DNA of 64,000 nucleotides. Origin: Janibacter alkaliphilus. GTDB lineage: Bacteria; Actinomycetota; Actinomycetes; Actinomycetales; Dermatophilaceae. The stretch spans positions 1 to 64,000 of the forward strand of contig NZ_JACBZX010000001.1 in NCBI RefSeq assembly GCF_013408565.1, given 5' to 3'. The translations under genes and the position numbers were made by a program. Positions 26,282-34,563 of this stretch are shown here, piece by piece. The notes under the pieces are model-generated. The model saw only the letters and a list, made by a program, of their open reading frames with translations. It was not told where the DNA came from and ran no database searches. Numbering within the stretch: position 1 is the first letter of the stretch; each line of letters starts with the position of its first letter.

Positions 26282-27031
26282 ATGGACAACGGGAGTGGAG
26301 TCGGCGTCCTCGACAAGGCCGCCGTCGTGCTGGGGGCGCTCGAGGCTGGTCCGTCGACCTTGGCACAGCTGGTCGCCGCGACGGGCCTGGCGCGACCGAC
26401 GGCGCACCGCCTGGCGGTGGCGCTGGAGCATCATCGGCTGGTCGGACGGGACATGCAGGGGCGCTTCGTGCTCGGGCCGCGGCTCGGTGAGCTGGCGGCC
26501 TCGGCCGGGGAGGACCGGCTGCTCGTCGCGGCCACCCCGGTGCTGGGGGCGCTGCGCGACCACACCAACGAGTCGGCCCAGCTCTTCCGCCGGCAGGGCG
26601 AGCACCGGGTGTGCGTCTCGGCCGCGGAACGACCCGTGGGTCTGCGCGACTCGATCCCGGTCGGCGCGACGCTGTCGATGATGGCGGGCTCGGCCGCGCA
26701 GGTGCTGCTGGCCTGGGAGGAGCCCGACCGGCTGCACCGCGGCCTGCAGGGCGCCGCCTTCTCGGCGACGATGCTCTCCGGGGTCCGGCGGCGCGGCTGG
26801 GCGCAGAGCGTCGGCGAGCGCGAGGCAGGCGTAGCCTCGGTCAGCGCGCCGGTGCGCTCCCCCTCCGGGCGGGTGATCGCCGCGGTGTCGATCTCCGGAC
26901 CGATCGAGCGGCTCTCCCGGCAGCCGGGCCGGCTGCACGCGGCCACGGTGATCGCCGGCGCGAACAAGCTCACCGAGGTGCTCGAGCGGCACGCGCAGGC
27001 GGCCGAGGACGCCGACCGCGACACCGAGTAG
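26282..27031 (+). CDS. IclR-family regulator of leucine genes (NdgR/LtbR-like)
   Basis: A 249-residue regulator: an N-terminal winged helix (GVLDKAAVVLGALEAGPSTL, LVAATGLARPTAHRLAVAL) and a C-terminal IclR effector domain (HTNESAQLFRRQGEHRVCV; AAVSISGPIERLS). In Streptomyces and Corynebacterium the orthologue divergent from leuCD (NdgR, LtbR) controls leucine and related genes, so the same job is inferred here. The short head and ATG at 26282 are standard. The gene ends 35 nt before a strong bidirectional terminator. Confidence 0.9.
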   Translation: MDNGSGVGVLDKAAVVLGALEAGPSTLAQLVAATGLARPTAHRLAVALEHHRLVGRDMQGRFVLGPRLGELAASAGEDRLLVAATPVLGALRDHTNESAQLFRRQGEHRVCVSAAERPVGLRDSIPVGATLSMMAGSAAQVLLAWEEPDRLHRGLQGAAFSATMLSGVRRRGWAQSVGEREAGVASVSAPVRSPSGRVIAAVSISGPIERLSRQPGRLHAATVIAGANKLTEVLERHAQAAEDADRDTE

Positions 27032-27066
27032 CCGCTCCGCGCCACGACCCGCGCCGCAGCACGTCG

Positions 27067-27097
27067 AAGGCCCCCGCTCGTATCGAGCGGGGGCCTT
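27067..27097. terminator. Bidirectional terminator between the IclR gene and tRNA-Glu
   Basis: Perfect 14-bp stem AAGGCCCCCGCTCG and inverse with a 3-nt loop, flanked by converging transcription units. Confidence 0.85.
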
Positions 27098-27104
27098 CAT
27101 GACG

Positions 27105-27177
27105 TAGCCCCGACGGGATTCGAACCCGCGCTACCGCCTTGAGAGGGCGGCGTGCTAGGCCGCTACACAACGGGGCC
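27105..27177 (-). tRNA. tRNA-Glu (anticodon CTC)
   Basis: A 73-nt cloverleaf on the minus strand. The acceptor GGCCCCG pairs with CGGGGCT (one G-U), discriminator A. The anticodon stem CCGCC/GGCGG encloses loop CTCTCAA, with anticodon CTC at 27143-27141. The T-arm has GGTTCGAATCC. CCA is not encoded. It lies next to tRNA-Gln and gltX. Confidence 0.95.
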
Positions 27178-27273
27178 TTGCCGTGCTCCGCCGGTGACCG
27201 GCGGGCGGACCGGAGGAACTCTACCCCGCGGGGCGGACAACTCCGAAATCCGTTGCCTCGTGGAGGCACAGCG

Positions 27274-27345
27274 CTGGGGTACCAGGACTCGAACCTAGAA
27301 CAACTGAACCAGAATCAGCCGTGTTGCCAATTACACCATACCCCA
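27274..27345 (-). tRNA. tRNA-Gln (anticodon CTG)
   Basis: A 72-nt cloverleaf on the minus strand. The acceptor TGGGGTA pairs with TACCCCA, discriminator G. The anticodon loop TTCTGGT has CTG at 27312-27310, closed by GCTGA/TCAGT. The T-arm is GGTTCGAGTCC. CCA is not encoded. With no glnS in the window and gatCAB present, it is probably charged with Glu and then amidated. Confidence 0.95.
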
Positions 27346-27481
27346 ATGGGTATCACTGCCCCTTCGTGCCGAGGCACGCGCGGGCGGTGAACCGAGGAGC
27401 GAGTCTAGCGGGCGGTCCGGGCGCACCCAAATCATGGGGCTGGCCCGACGACCGGAACCCGCAGATCGCCGGCAGGCAGGC

Positions 27482-29080
27482 TCAGAGCTCGGCGCGCAGC
27501 CGCCGCAGGCGGGCCAGCGTGGCGTGCTTGCCGAGGATCTCCATGGACTCGAAGAGCGGCGGGCTGATCCGCTGCCCGGAGACGGCGGTGCGCAGCGGCC
27601 CGAAGGCCAGGCGCGGCTTGATCCCCAGACCGTCGACGATCGCCTCGCGCAGGGCGGCCTCGATCCGCTCGGTGGTCCACTCGTTGCCCTCGCGGTTCTC
27701 GCCGAGCACCCCGGCCGGCAGGGCCAGCGCGTCCAGCGCCGCGATCCCGGCGTCGAGCACCTCGGGAGCCGACTCCTTCAGGCCGCTGCGGGCGTCCTCG
27801 GCGATCTCCAGCTCCTCGTCGTCGACGAAGAAGGGGTGCACCAGCGCCGGGGCCTCGGTGAGCAGCGCCATCCGAGTCTGGATGAGCTCGGTGACCGAGC
27901 GCAGCCGGGCGATCTCCCCCATGCTCGGGCTCTCCCCCAGCACGCCGGCCCGCTGCAGGTAGGGCAGCAGGCGGGAGGTCAGGTCGTCGAGGTCGAGGTC
28001 GCGGATCCAGGCCCCGTTGAGCCACTCGAGCTTCTTGAGGTCGAAGATCGGGCCGACGGTGTTGACCTTGCCCCAGTCGAAGTCGGCCGAGAAGTCGGCG
28101 AAGGTGAACTGCTCGACGTCCTGGCCGTCCTCCCCCTTCGCCGGCGGGTAGGCCAGCAGGCCGAGGAAGTTGACCAACGCCTCCGGCAGGTACCCCTGCT
28201 CCTCGAACCAGGTCAGCCGCGCCCACGGGTTCTTGCGCTTGGAGATCTTCGACTTGTTCTCGTTGCGCAGCAGCGGCATGTGCGCGAAGGCCGGCGGCTC
28301 CAGACCGAGCCAGCGGTAGAGCAGCACGTGCTTGGGGGTGGAGGAGATCCACTCCTCGCCGCGGACGACGTGGGTGATGCCCATCTCGTGGTCGTCGACG
28401 ACGACCGCCAGGTGGTAGGTGGGGAATCCGTCGGCCTTGAGGATGACCTGGTCGTCCGGCAGCGGTGCGGAGACGGTGCCGCGGATGACGTCCTCGAAGG
28501 TGGTCGGCGCGTCGTCGGGGACGAGCATCCGCACCACCGGGGTCTCGGAGAAGCCGTCGAGCTCGGCCCGCTCCTCCTTCGTCTTGCCGTAGCAGAGCCG
28601 GTCGTAGCCGGTGGGCTGCTTGAGCTTCTGCTGGCGCTCGCGCATCGCGGCCAGCCGCTCCGAGGAGCACCAGCAGTAGTAGGCGTGACCGTCGGCGATG
28701 AGCCGCTCGACGTAGGGGCGGTAGGTCTCCAGCCGCTCGCTCTGGCGGTACGGGGCGTGCGGGCCGCCGATGTCCGGGCCCTCGTCCCAGGTGAGCCCCA
28801 GCCAGGTCAGGGTGTCGTAGAGCTGCTGCTCGCTGGTCGCGTCGAAGCGGGCCCGGTCGGTGTCCTCGACCCGCAGCACGAACCGGCCGCCCTGCTGGCG
28901 CACGAAGGCGAGGTTGAAGAGCGCCATGTAGGCGGTGCCGACGTGCGGGTCCCCGGTCGGCGAGGGGGCCACCCGCAGCCGCGGCGTGGCGTCCGGACCG
29001 CCGACGGTCGACTCGGGCATCTGGTCAGGGAGGGTGGCCTCGGCGGCAGCGGCGCCGTCGGTCGCGGAGGGGGTGCTCAT
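27482..29080 (-). CDS. gltX: Glutamyl-tRNA synthetase
   Basis: Class I synthetase attaching Glu to tRNA-Glu and, in bacteria lacking GlnRS, also to tRNA-Gln. The 532-residue protein has the HIGH motif as PSPTGDPHVGTAYMALFN, VLRVEDTDRARF, and the KMSKS motif as SKISKRKNPW. The first 30 residues are an Ala-rich extension. ATG at 29080 overlaps the stop of the upstream DUF4328 gene (ATGA). The two tRNAs that are its substrates lie just downstream on the same strand. Confidence 0.96.
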   Translation of the reverse strand: MSTPSATDGAAAAEATLPDQMPESTVGGPDATPRLRVAPSPTGDPHVGTAYMALFNLAFVRQQGGRFVLRVEDTDRARFDATSEQQLYDTLTWLGLTWDEGPDIGGPHAPYRQSERLETYRPYVERLIADGHAYYCWCSSERLAAMRERQQKLKQPTGYDRLCYGKTKEERAELDGFSETPVVRMLVPDDAPTTFEDVIRGTVSAPLPDDQVILKADGFPTYHLAVVVDDHEMGITHVVRGEEWISSTPKHVLLYRWLGLEPPAFAHMPLLRNENKSKISKRKNPWARLTWFEEQGYLPEALVNFLGLLAYPPAKGEDGQDVEQFTFADFSADFDWGKVNTVGPIFDLKKLEWLNGAWIRDLDLDDLTSRLLPYLQRAGVLGESPSMGEIARLRSVTELIQTRMALLTEAPALVHPFFVDDEELEIAEDARSGLKESAPEVLDAGIAALDALALPAGVLGENREGNEWTTERIEAALREAIVDGLGIKPRLAFGPLRTAVSGQRISPPLFESMEILGKHATLARLRRLRAEL

Positions 29081-29877
29081 GGTTCCTCGATGCTAGTCGC
29101 CTCCCTGTCCGTGGGCCGCATCCCGTCGCCGGCGCCGGGGCGGGGCCCGGGGGCGGATCCCGCTCCCGCTCCGGCTCCGGCTCCGGAGAGCACGGCAGCG
29201 GTCAGGCGCACGACGATGTGCCGGGCCAGCAGGGCGCAGGCGGCGTAGAGGACGTAGAGGGCCGCCGTGGCCAGCGCGGCCGGGCGCACCGTCTCCGCCC
29301 AGGTCAGCGGGGTGGCCCAGGGATCCACCGCCCCCCAGCTCGCGGCCATGACGCCGGCGGCGGGCCACAGGGCGACCCAGGTGGCCCACCACCACTGCAC
29401 GGGCCGTCGGGCGCCTGCAGCTCCGGGGCGTCGCGACCTGCGGTCCAGGTCGAGCACGACGAGCGCGGGCAGGACGAGGTTGACCCACGGCAGCACCCAG
29501 GCCAGGAGCGCCCAGCCGGGCCAGTAGCGGGCGTACCAGTCGACCCGGTCCGAGGCGCTGGCCAGGTACAGCCAGAGCGCGAAGGCCGCCACCGACGTGA
29601 CCGCGGCGAGGGTCGTGAGCAGGATCCCGAGGACGGTGACGATCTCACCGAGCCGCGGCAGCAGCGCGTCTCGGCTGGCGCCGGACTCGATCCGCTGCGC
29701 GCCGAGCCAGAGGACGAGGCAGGCGATCACCGTGATGGCGGAGAGCGCGGCCACGACCGCCAGGAGGAGCTGAAGCCCTGCGGCCAGGCGCGGCCACCAC
29801 GGCGGCAGCGGGCGCGCGGTGGGTGACGGGCCGGTGGGCGCGAGGGTCGGCTGCGGCGGTGGGGCCGGTGGGTCCAT
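29077..29877 (-). CDS. DUF4328-type integral membrane protein
   Basis: A 266-residue protein: a Pro-rich cytoplasmic head of about 25 residues, then about six membrane spans. The signature WPGWALLAWVLPWVNLVLPA is typical of DUF4328. It ends in a Gly/Ala-rich tail. No function is known for the family. ATG at 29877 lies 6 nt after TAGCCT (29884-29889), indicating a leaderless message, and the stop overlaps gltX, so gltX may be co-expressed from this promoter. Confidence 0.8.
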   Translation of the reverse strand: MDPPAPPPQPTLAPTGPSPTARPLPPWWPRLAAGLQLLLAVVAALSAITVIACLVLWLGAQRIESGASRDALLPRLGEIVTVLGILLTTLAAVTSVAAFALWLYLASASDRVDWYARYWPGWALLAWVLPWVNLVLPALVVLDLDRRSRRPGAAGARRPVQWWWATWVALWPAAGVMAASWGAVDPWATPLTWAETVRPAALATAALYVLYAACALLARHIVVRLTAAVLSGAGAGAGAGSAPGPRPGAGDGMRPTDREATSIEEP

Positions 29878-29931
29878 GCTCCGAGGCTAGGGAGATCCGC
29901 GACAGCGGCCGCGGAGTTCTCCACAGGGGGC

Positions 29932-31233
29932 TCAGTCCGGGTAGCGCTCCTCCATCGCCTCGGTCATCGGGTCCCAGTGATGGCCCCACGCGCCGACGCC
30001 GACGTCACGACCCACCTCAGCTCCCGTGCCCACGTCGTCCGCGACGTCTCCGAGGTCGCCGTCGAAGAGACCGGCCACTCCCCCGACGACTCCACCGACC
30101 ACCGCGCCAGTGCCGGCCACGGCGTCGCCCTGGTCGCTCTGCGGGGTGTCCAACGTGATCGGTGTGCCCTGCGCGTCCGGGATGGCGCCGCCGAGCAGAC
30201 CGTCGTCCTCGGCGGTCTCGGTGAGGATGTCCGTGTCCATGCGGTAGGTGCGGATCTGCCCTTCGGACGTCTCCGCCAGCACGGACTCTTGGGTGGACCC
30301 GTCGCCGCGCATCTCGGCCGCCTGCGCTGCGGTCGTCTCGTGGACCCCGGCAGCATCGAAGGTCACGGCTGGCTGCCCGGTCGCCATCGCGGCAGCCGCA
30401 GCCTGGCCACCACCCAGGCTGTGCCCGGTGAAGGTGACGTTGCCGCCGCTGGCGTCGTCCACGGCGACCGCGAGCTCCATGGCGTCCTCGTAGGCGGCGC
30501 CTCCGCCGACGGCACCCTGACGGGCATTCGTCCACCAGTCGAAGCCCTGGTCGCTGCCGCGGTAGGCCACGACATAGCCACCGTCCGGGGTGCGGTACAC
30601 CTCCGCCTGCATGCCGTGCTCGTCGGAGAGCAGCTCGGGATTGATGCCCAGCTCCTCGACCGGGTCGACGACCTCGTACCCCTCAGGCAGGTCCGGCTGC
30701 TCGTCATAGAAGAGGTCGTCCTCGTAGAGCCCGTTGTCCGGTCCGTAGGAGTGGTGCGCGAGGTACCAGAGGTCCTTGTCCTCGGGCTTCCCCTCGGTGC
30801 CACGGATGTCCTCGTCGAAGGTCGAACCCTCGCTCTCGCCGTCGTCCGGCGGGCCGGTCGGCGCCGGACCTGACGGCCCGGCCGGAGCGATGCCGGAGGG
30901 GCCGGTCGGCGCGCCCGGGCCGATGCCCATGGTGATCCCCAGCCCCTGGGTGCCGCCCTCCGCACCATCGCTCGCCGCGACCTGCTGGTCGGCCTCCTCC
31001 AGCATCAGCGCCGCCGCCGACTCCAGCCGCTCCGCGCACTCGTCCAGCGCCCGCGCCGAGACCTGCCACCGCCGCGCGAAGGACTCCAGATCCTCACCTT
31101 CCCAGGCCCCCTGCAGCACCCCCAGCCGCCCGGACCCGGACTCCCGCACCGCCACCGTCCGACGCGACTGCACCCGCAGCTGCCCCGCGATCCCCTTCAA
31201 CCTCTCGGCATGCGCACCGTGCGTCAGCGACAT
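29932..31233 (-). CDS. WXG100-like head fused to class-3 lipase-like alpha/beta hydrolase
   Basis: A 433-residue protein. Residues 1-90 are helical with a W-x-G-like turn (LQGAWEGEDLESFARRWQ), like type VII secretion WXG100 proteins. A Gly/Pro-rich linker (about 95-140) follows, then a lipase fold: VVAYRGSDQGFDWWTNARQG and the nucleophile elbow GHSLGGG with Ser272. Candidate Asp and His partners lie near residues 325 and 420 (WGHHWDP). No signal peptide. This layout suggests a secreted lipase or toxin substrate of an ESX-type system; no secretion genes or immunity gene are seen nearby. A hydrophobic Gly/Val stretch near 385-400 could contact membranes. SD-like GAAGGGG precedes ATG 31233. Confidence 0.72.
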   Translation of the reverse strand: MSLTHGAHAERLKGIAGQLRVQSRRTVAVRESGSGRLGVLQGAWEGEDLESFARRWQVSARALDECAERLESAAALMLEEADQQVAASDGAEGGTQGLGITMGIGPGAPTGPSGIAPAGPSGPAPTGPPDDGESEGSTFDEDIRGTEGKPEDKDLWYLAHHSYGPDNGLYEDDLFYDEQPDLPEGYEVVDPVEELGINPELLSDEHGMQAEVYRTPDGGYVVAYRGSDQGFDWWTNARQGAVGGGAAYEDAMELAVAVDDASGGNVTFTGHSLGGGQAAAAAMATGQPAVTFDAAGVHETTAAQAAEMRGDGSTQESVLAETSEGQIRTYRMDTDILTETAEDDGLLGGAIPDAQGTPITLDTPQSDQGDAVAGTGAVVGGVVGGVAGLFDGDLGDVADDVGTGAEVGRDVGVGAWGHHWDPMTEAMEERYPD

Positions 31234-31473
31234 CCGTCACCCCTTCGTGGCGTTCGTGATCACCCGACGCTACGACGCCCACCCGCCCCTGCCCATGGGG
31301 AGCACTCCCCTACCGGCTCGCGAAGGTGACCGGCTCGATTAGGTGCCGCGACCGCCCGGACACAGACGCTCACCTTCGTCCCAGGCGCCTAGCGTGCAAC
31401 CTGAGCGGACCCAGCTGCCTAGGGGGTTGCGGGGTGGAGGGCCTGGCGGGGCGGGGGGGCCGGGCGACGGGGG

Positions 31474-32250
31474 TCAGGGGGTGTCGGAGACGAAGGGGTT
31501 GGTGAGGGTGCCGATCTCGTCGATCTCGACGTCGACGCGCTGCCCCGCGGTCACCGGGCCGACGCCGGCCGGGGTGCCGGTGAGGATGACGTCGCCGGGC
31601 AGCAGGGTGAAGGCGCGGCTGGCGTGCGAGACCAGGGCGGCCACGTCGTGCACCATGTCGGCGGTGGTGCCGTCCTGGACCACCTCGCCGTCGCGGCGGG
31701 TGACGATCCGGCAGGCGGCCGGGTCGAGGTCGGTCTCGATCCACGGGCCCAGCGGGCAGAAGGTGTCCATCCCCTTCGCCCGGGCCCACTGCCCGTCGCC
31801 GCGCTGCAGCTCGCGGGCCGAGACGTCGTTGGCGCAGGTGTAGCCGAAGACGACCTTGCTGACGTCATCAGGCGTGATGTCCTTGGCCATCCGCCCGATG
31901 ACGACCGCGAGCTCGCCCTCGTAGTGCACCTCGCCGGCCCAGCCCGGCAGCACGACCGGGTCGCTCGGGCCGACGACCGCGGTGTTCGGGACGAGGAACA
32001 TCATCGGCTCGGCCGGCGGCTCGTTGCCCATCTCGGCGGCGTGGTCGCGGTAGTTGCGGCCGATCCCGATGACCTTGCTGCGCGGGATGACCGGCGCGAG
32101 CAGCCGCACGTCCTCCACGGCCGCGGTCTCCCCGGTCAGCTCGATCCGCTGGTAGAGCGGGTCGCCGGTGACCTCGGCGATCTTCTCCCCGGCCCCGTCG
32201 ACGAGGCCGTAGACGGGATCTTCTCCGGTGGTGTACCTCGCGATGCGCAT
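31474..32250 (-). CDS. Fumarylacetoacetate hydrolase (FAH) family protein
   Basis: A 258-residue enzyme of the FAHD1/hydratase-isomerase type, acting on C-C bonds of oxo-acids such as oxaloacetate or acylpyruvates. It has IGIGRNYRDHAAEMG, the metal-binding EVHYEGELAVVIGR, GYTCANDVSARELQ, and LLPGDVILTGTPAGVGPV. The exact substrate is not readable. A FAH gene beside gltX is frequent in actinobacteria. ATG at 32250 is 6 nt after TAGCCT (32257-32262), a leaderless start. Confidence 0.9.
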   Translation of the reverse strand: MRIARYTTGEDPVYGLVDGAGEKIAEVTGDPLYQRIELTGETAAVEDVRLLAPVIPRSKVIGIGRNYRDHAAEMGNEPPAEPMMFLVPNTAVVGPSDPVVLPGWAGEVHYEGELAVVIGRMAKDITPDDVSKVVFGYTCANDVSARELQRGDGQWARAKGMDTFCPLGPWIETDLDPAACRIVTRRDGEVVQDGTTADMVHDVAALVSHASRAFTLLPGDVILTGTPAGVGPVTAGQRVDVEIDEIGTLTNPFVSDTP

Positions 32251-32329
32251 GCCCCGAGGCTAACGATCCGGGCCCGCCGACCGCGCGGCCGGGCGACCCC
32301 CTCCCCTTCGCCACCCCCTGCGACGCGAC

Positions 32330-32375
32330 CTACCACGCAGGAAGTGTCGTGATCACAGCACTTACTGCGTGGTAG
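32330..32375. repeat. Interspersed palindrome, copy 2 (inverted relative to copies 1 and 3)
   Basis: Arms of 17 bp, CTACCACGCAGGAAGTG at 32330-32346 and CACTTACTGCGTGGTAG at 32359-32375, with one mismatch at 32341. The centre TCGTGATCACAG is the reverse complement of the centre in copies 1 and 3. It lies between divergent promoters of the FAH gene and the gene at 32411. Confidence 0.88.
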
Positions 32376-32410
32376 CTGGGGGTCTTGGGGGCGCGGCTAC
32401 CCTGGGGCGG

Positions 32411-33322
32411 ATGACCGAGCGCCTCCCCCGCACCGACTGGCAGCAGCGGGCGCGGGCGCACGAGGAGGCGGTGGACGCGCTCACCGCGGGCCACCGCGAG
32501 CGCCGGTCCCGCGGCCAGACCCACGAGGTCGAGGACTTCCTCTTCACCTACTACCCGCACCGACCCGGCCGCCTGCGCCGCTGGCACCCCGGCCCGGACG
32601 TGATCCTCGAGGACGCCGACGACGAGTACGCCGACCGGAGCGGCTACGTCGTCGCCGAGGACGGATCGGCCACCGTCGACGTCCCCGCCGTGGTCGAGCG
32701 AAGGGGGCGCACCCTCACCTTCGTGCAGAGCCTGCTGCGGGCGACCCTGGACCGACCGGCGCACCTGGGCTGCTTCGGGATGCACGAGTGGGCCATGGTC
32801 TACCGGCTGCAGCCCGGCGAGCAGCGCCACGAGGACCTGCCGCTGCGGCTCAGCCAGGCCGAGACCGACCGGGTCGTCGAGGGGCACCAGGTCCGCTGCA
32901 GCCACTACGACGCCTACCGTTTCTTCACCGCACCGGCGCGGCCGCGCAACACCCTCTCCCCGACCCGGGAGAGCCAGGTCGCCATGGAGCAGCCGGGTTG
33001 CCTGCACGCCGGGATGGACCTCTACAAGTGGGCCTTCAAGCTGAGCCCGCTGGTCCCCTCGACGCTGACCCTGGACGCCTTCCGGCTGGCCCGCGAGACC
33101 CGCACCCTAGACATGCAGGCCTCGCCCTACGACGTCACCGGCCTCGGCCTGGACCCGGTGCCGGTGGAGACCGCCGCCGGCAAGGCCGAGCACCTGCAGC
33201 GGCAGCGCGACCTCGCCGCGCGCAGCAACGCGCTGCGGCGCCGGATGCTCGACGTGCTCGGCCCGCTCACGCCCGACCAGGCGACGCTCAGCCCGGCTGC
33301 CCACCCCCGTCCGGATCGGTGA
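32411..33322 (+). CDS. Conserved actinobacterial protein (often labelled 3-methyladenine DNA glycosylase)
   Basis: A 303-residue protein with a conserved head VEDFLFTYYPHRPGRLRRWHPG and middle GCFGMHEWAMVYRL, QVRCSHYDAYRFFT and EQPGCLHAGMDLYKWAFKLSP. Homologues are widespread in actinobacteria and are often annotated as 3-methyladenine DNA glycosylase, but I see no helix-hairpin-helix or other glycosylase motif, so function is open. Conserved His, Cys and Trp residues suggest an enzyme. ATG at 32411 follows TACCCT (32398-32403) by 7 nt. Its last 35 nt overlap the end of the converging regulator gene. Confidence 0.75.
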   Translation: MTERLPRTDWQQRARAHEEAVDALTAGHRERRSRGQTHEVEDFLFTYYPHRPGRLRRWHPGPDVILEDADDEYADRSGYVVAEDGSATVDVPAVVERRGRTLTFVQSLLRATLDRPAHLGCFGMHEWAMVYRLQPGEQRHEDLPLRLSQAETDRVVEGHQVRCSHYDAYRFFTAPARPRNTLSPTRESQVAMEQPGCLHAGMDLYKWAFKLSPLVPSTLTLDAFRLARETRTLDMQASPYDVTGLGLDPVPVETAAGKAEHLQRQRDLAARSNALRRRMLDVLGPLTPDQATLSPAAHPRPDR

Positions 33323-34481
33323 CCAGCAGCCCCAGGTGCAGCTCCAGGCGGTGGCGGCCGTCGGCCAGGTCCAGCCCGGTGATCTGCTCGATCCGCCCCA
33401 GCCGGTGGTAGACGCTCTGCCGGTGCAGGTCCAGCTCGCCCGCGGTGGCCGCGACCGACCCGGCGCGGTCGAGGTAGACCCTGGCCGTGCGCACCAGCTC
33501 CGGGTCGGCCGCGAGCAGCGCCCGGACCGCCGGGGTCCGCGCCGCCTCGGCGAGCGCGTCGGCGTGCGAGCCGCCGAGCATCCGTCGCACCCCGAGCTCG
33601 TCCCAGGCGTGCACCCGCGTCGCCGCCGGCCCCGAGCGCCCGGCCGGGGCCTCCGGCCGCACCACGCGAAGGGCGGCCCGGGCCTGGGTCCACGAGTCCC
33701 CGGCCTCGGCCAGCGGCACCACCTGCCCCACCCCGGCGACCACGGTGCGCCCGGGGTCCTCCTTCTCCAGCTGCCCGAGCGCCCGCTCGACGAGGGAGCG
33801 AGCCTCCCCCAGCGGGTCATCGGCCCCGGCACCACCGACGAGCGGCAGCAGCAGCACGACGTCGCCCTCGGCATCACCCACGGCCGCCCGGCGCGGCAGC
33901 CCGCCCGCGCCGCGCAGGCTCTCCGCCGACAGCCGCTGGCCCGGGGCGGCCCCCAGCACGGCCACCACCGCGCGCGAGCCCGGCGCGACCGCGAGGTCGT
34001 CGGCCAGCGCCCGCGCCCCGGCCGACCGCTCCGCAGGGCCCGCGTCGAGCAGCTCGTGCAGCAGCCGCTCGGTGGCCCGGCGCCGGCTGACCTGCCGCGC
34101 CAGCTGCTCCCCCGCCTCGTCGGCGAGGTGCATCGCCGCGGCCACCCGCTCGGGCGCGTAGCGCGAGCCCTCGCCGATCACCCACAGGTACCCCTGGACC
34201 ACCCCGCGGCCGCGCGCGGGCAGGCACAGCCGCGGCCCGATCCCCCGCTCCGGGTCGCCCGGCACCGGCACCGGCCCGGTGGCCCGGGCGATCCCGAAGC
34301 CCTCGAACCAGGCGCGCACCTGGGGGCCGGCGCCCTTCCCGAGGATCGTCTCCACCCGCACCGGGTCGGTCGCCCCGGGATGAGCGGCGAAGGCGAGCAG
34401 CCGGAAGCGGCGGTCCTCCAGGGTCACCGGCCCCTCCAGCAGCAGCGACGCCTCGTCGACGAGGTCCTGCAGATCTGCCAT
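33288..34481 (-). CDS. PucR/CdaR-family regulator, probable regulator of putA
   Basis: A 397-residue regulator. The N-terminal two-thirds form a sensor/GGDEF-like region. The C-terminus is the PucR-type helix-turn-helix (YLDRAGSVAATAGELDLHRQ, SVYHRLGRIEQITGLDL). It is divergent from putA, the usual arrangement for proline-dehydrogenase activators of this family. ATG at 34481 is 6 nt after TACGAT (34488-34493), so leaderless. The start codon is inside a 10-bp inverted repeat that is a likely binding site, suggesting autoregulation. Confidence 0.85.
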   Translation of the reverse strand: MADLQDLVDEASLLLEGPVTLEDRRFRLLAFAAHPGATDPVRVETILGKGAGPQVRAWFEGFGIARATGPVPVPGDPERGIGPRLCLPARGRGVVQGYLWVIGEGSRYAPERVAAAMHLADEAGEQLARQVSRRRATERLLHELLDAGPAERSAGARALADDLAVAPGSRAVVAVLGAAPGQRLSAESLRGAGGLPRRAAVGDAEGDVVLLLPLVGGAGADDPLGEARSLVERALGQLEKEDPGRTVVAGVGQVVPLAEAGDSWTQARAALRVVRPEAPAGRSGPAATRVHAWDELGVRRMLGGSHADALAEAARTPAVRALLAADPELVRTARVYLDRAGSVAATAGELDLHRQSVYHRLGRIEQITGLDLADGRHRLELHLGLLVTDPDGGGQPG

Positions 34482-34502
34482 CAGACGATCGTATGGCAGA
34501 TC
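34472..34502. promoter_or_regulatory. Candidate operator for the putA regulator
   Basis: Perfect 10-bp inverted repeat GATCTGCCAT (34472-34481) and ATGGCAGATC (34493-34502) with an 11-nt spacer. The spacer contains most of the regulator's -10 box TACGAT (34488-34493) and an 8-bp palindrome ACGATCGT (34485-34492). The left arm contains the regulator's start codon. The putA -10 box TAGCGT is 49 bp downstream. Confidence 0.65.
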
Positions 34503-34563
34503 GCTATGAGCCCGTGACATCTGTGCGTGGCCGCCGCCACGCCCCGGGCATAGCGTGCTGACC

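Noticed and set aside
27346..27481. A T-box or other riboswitch around gltX
   Set aside because: This region is downstream of gltX on its strand, and upstream gltX overlaps the DUF4328 gene, so no leader exists.
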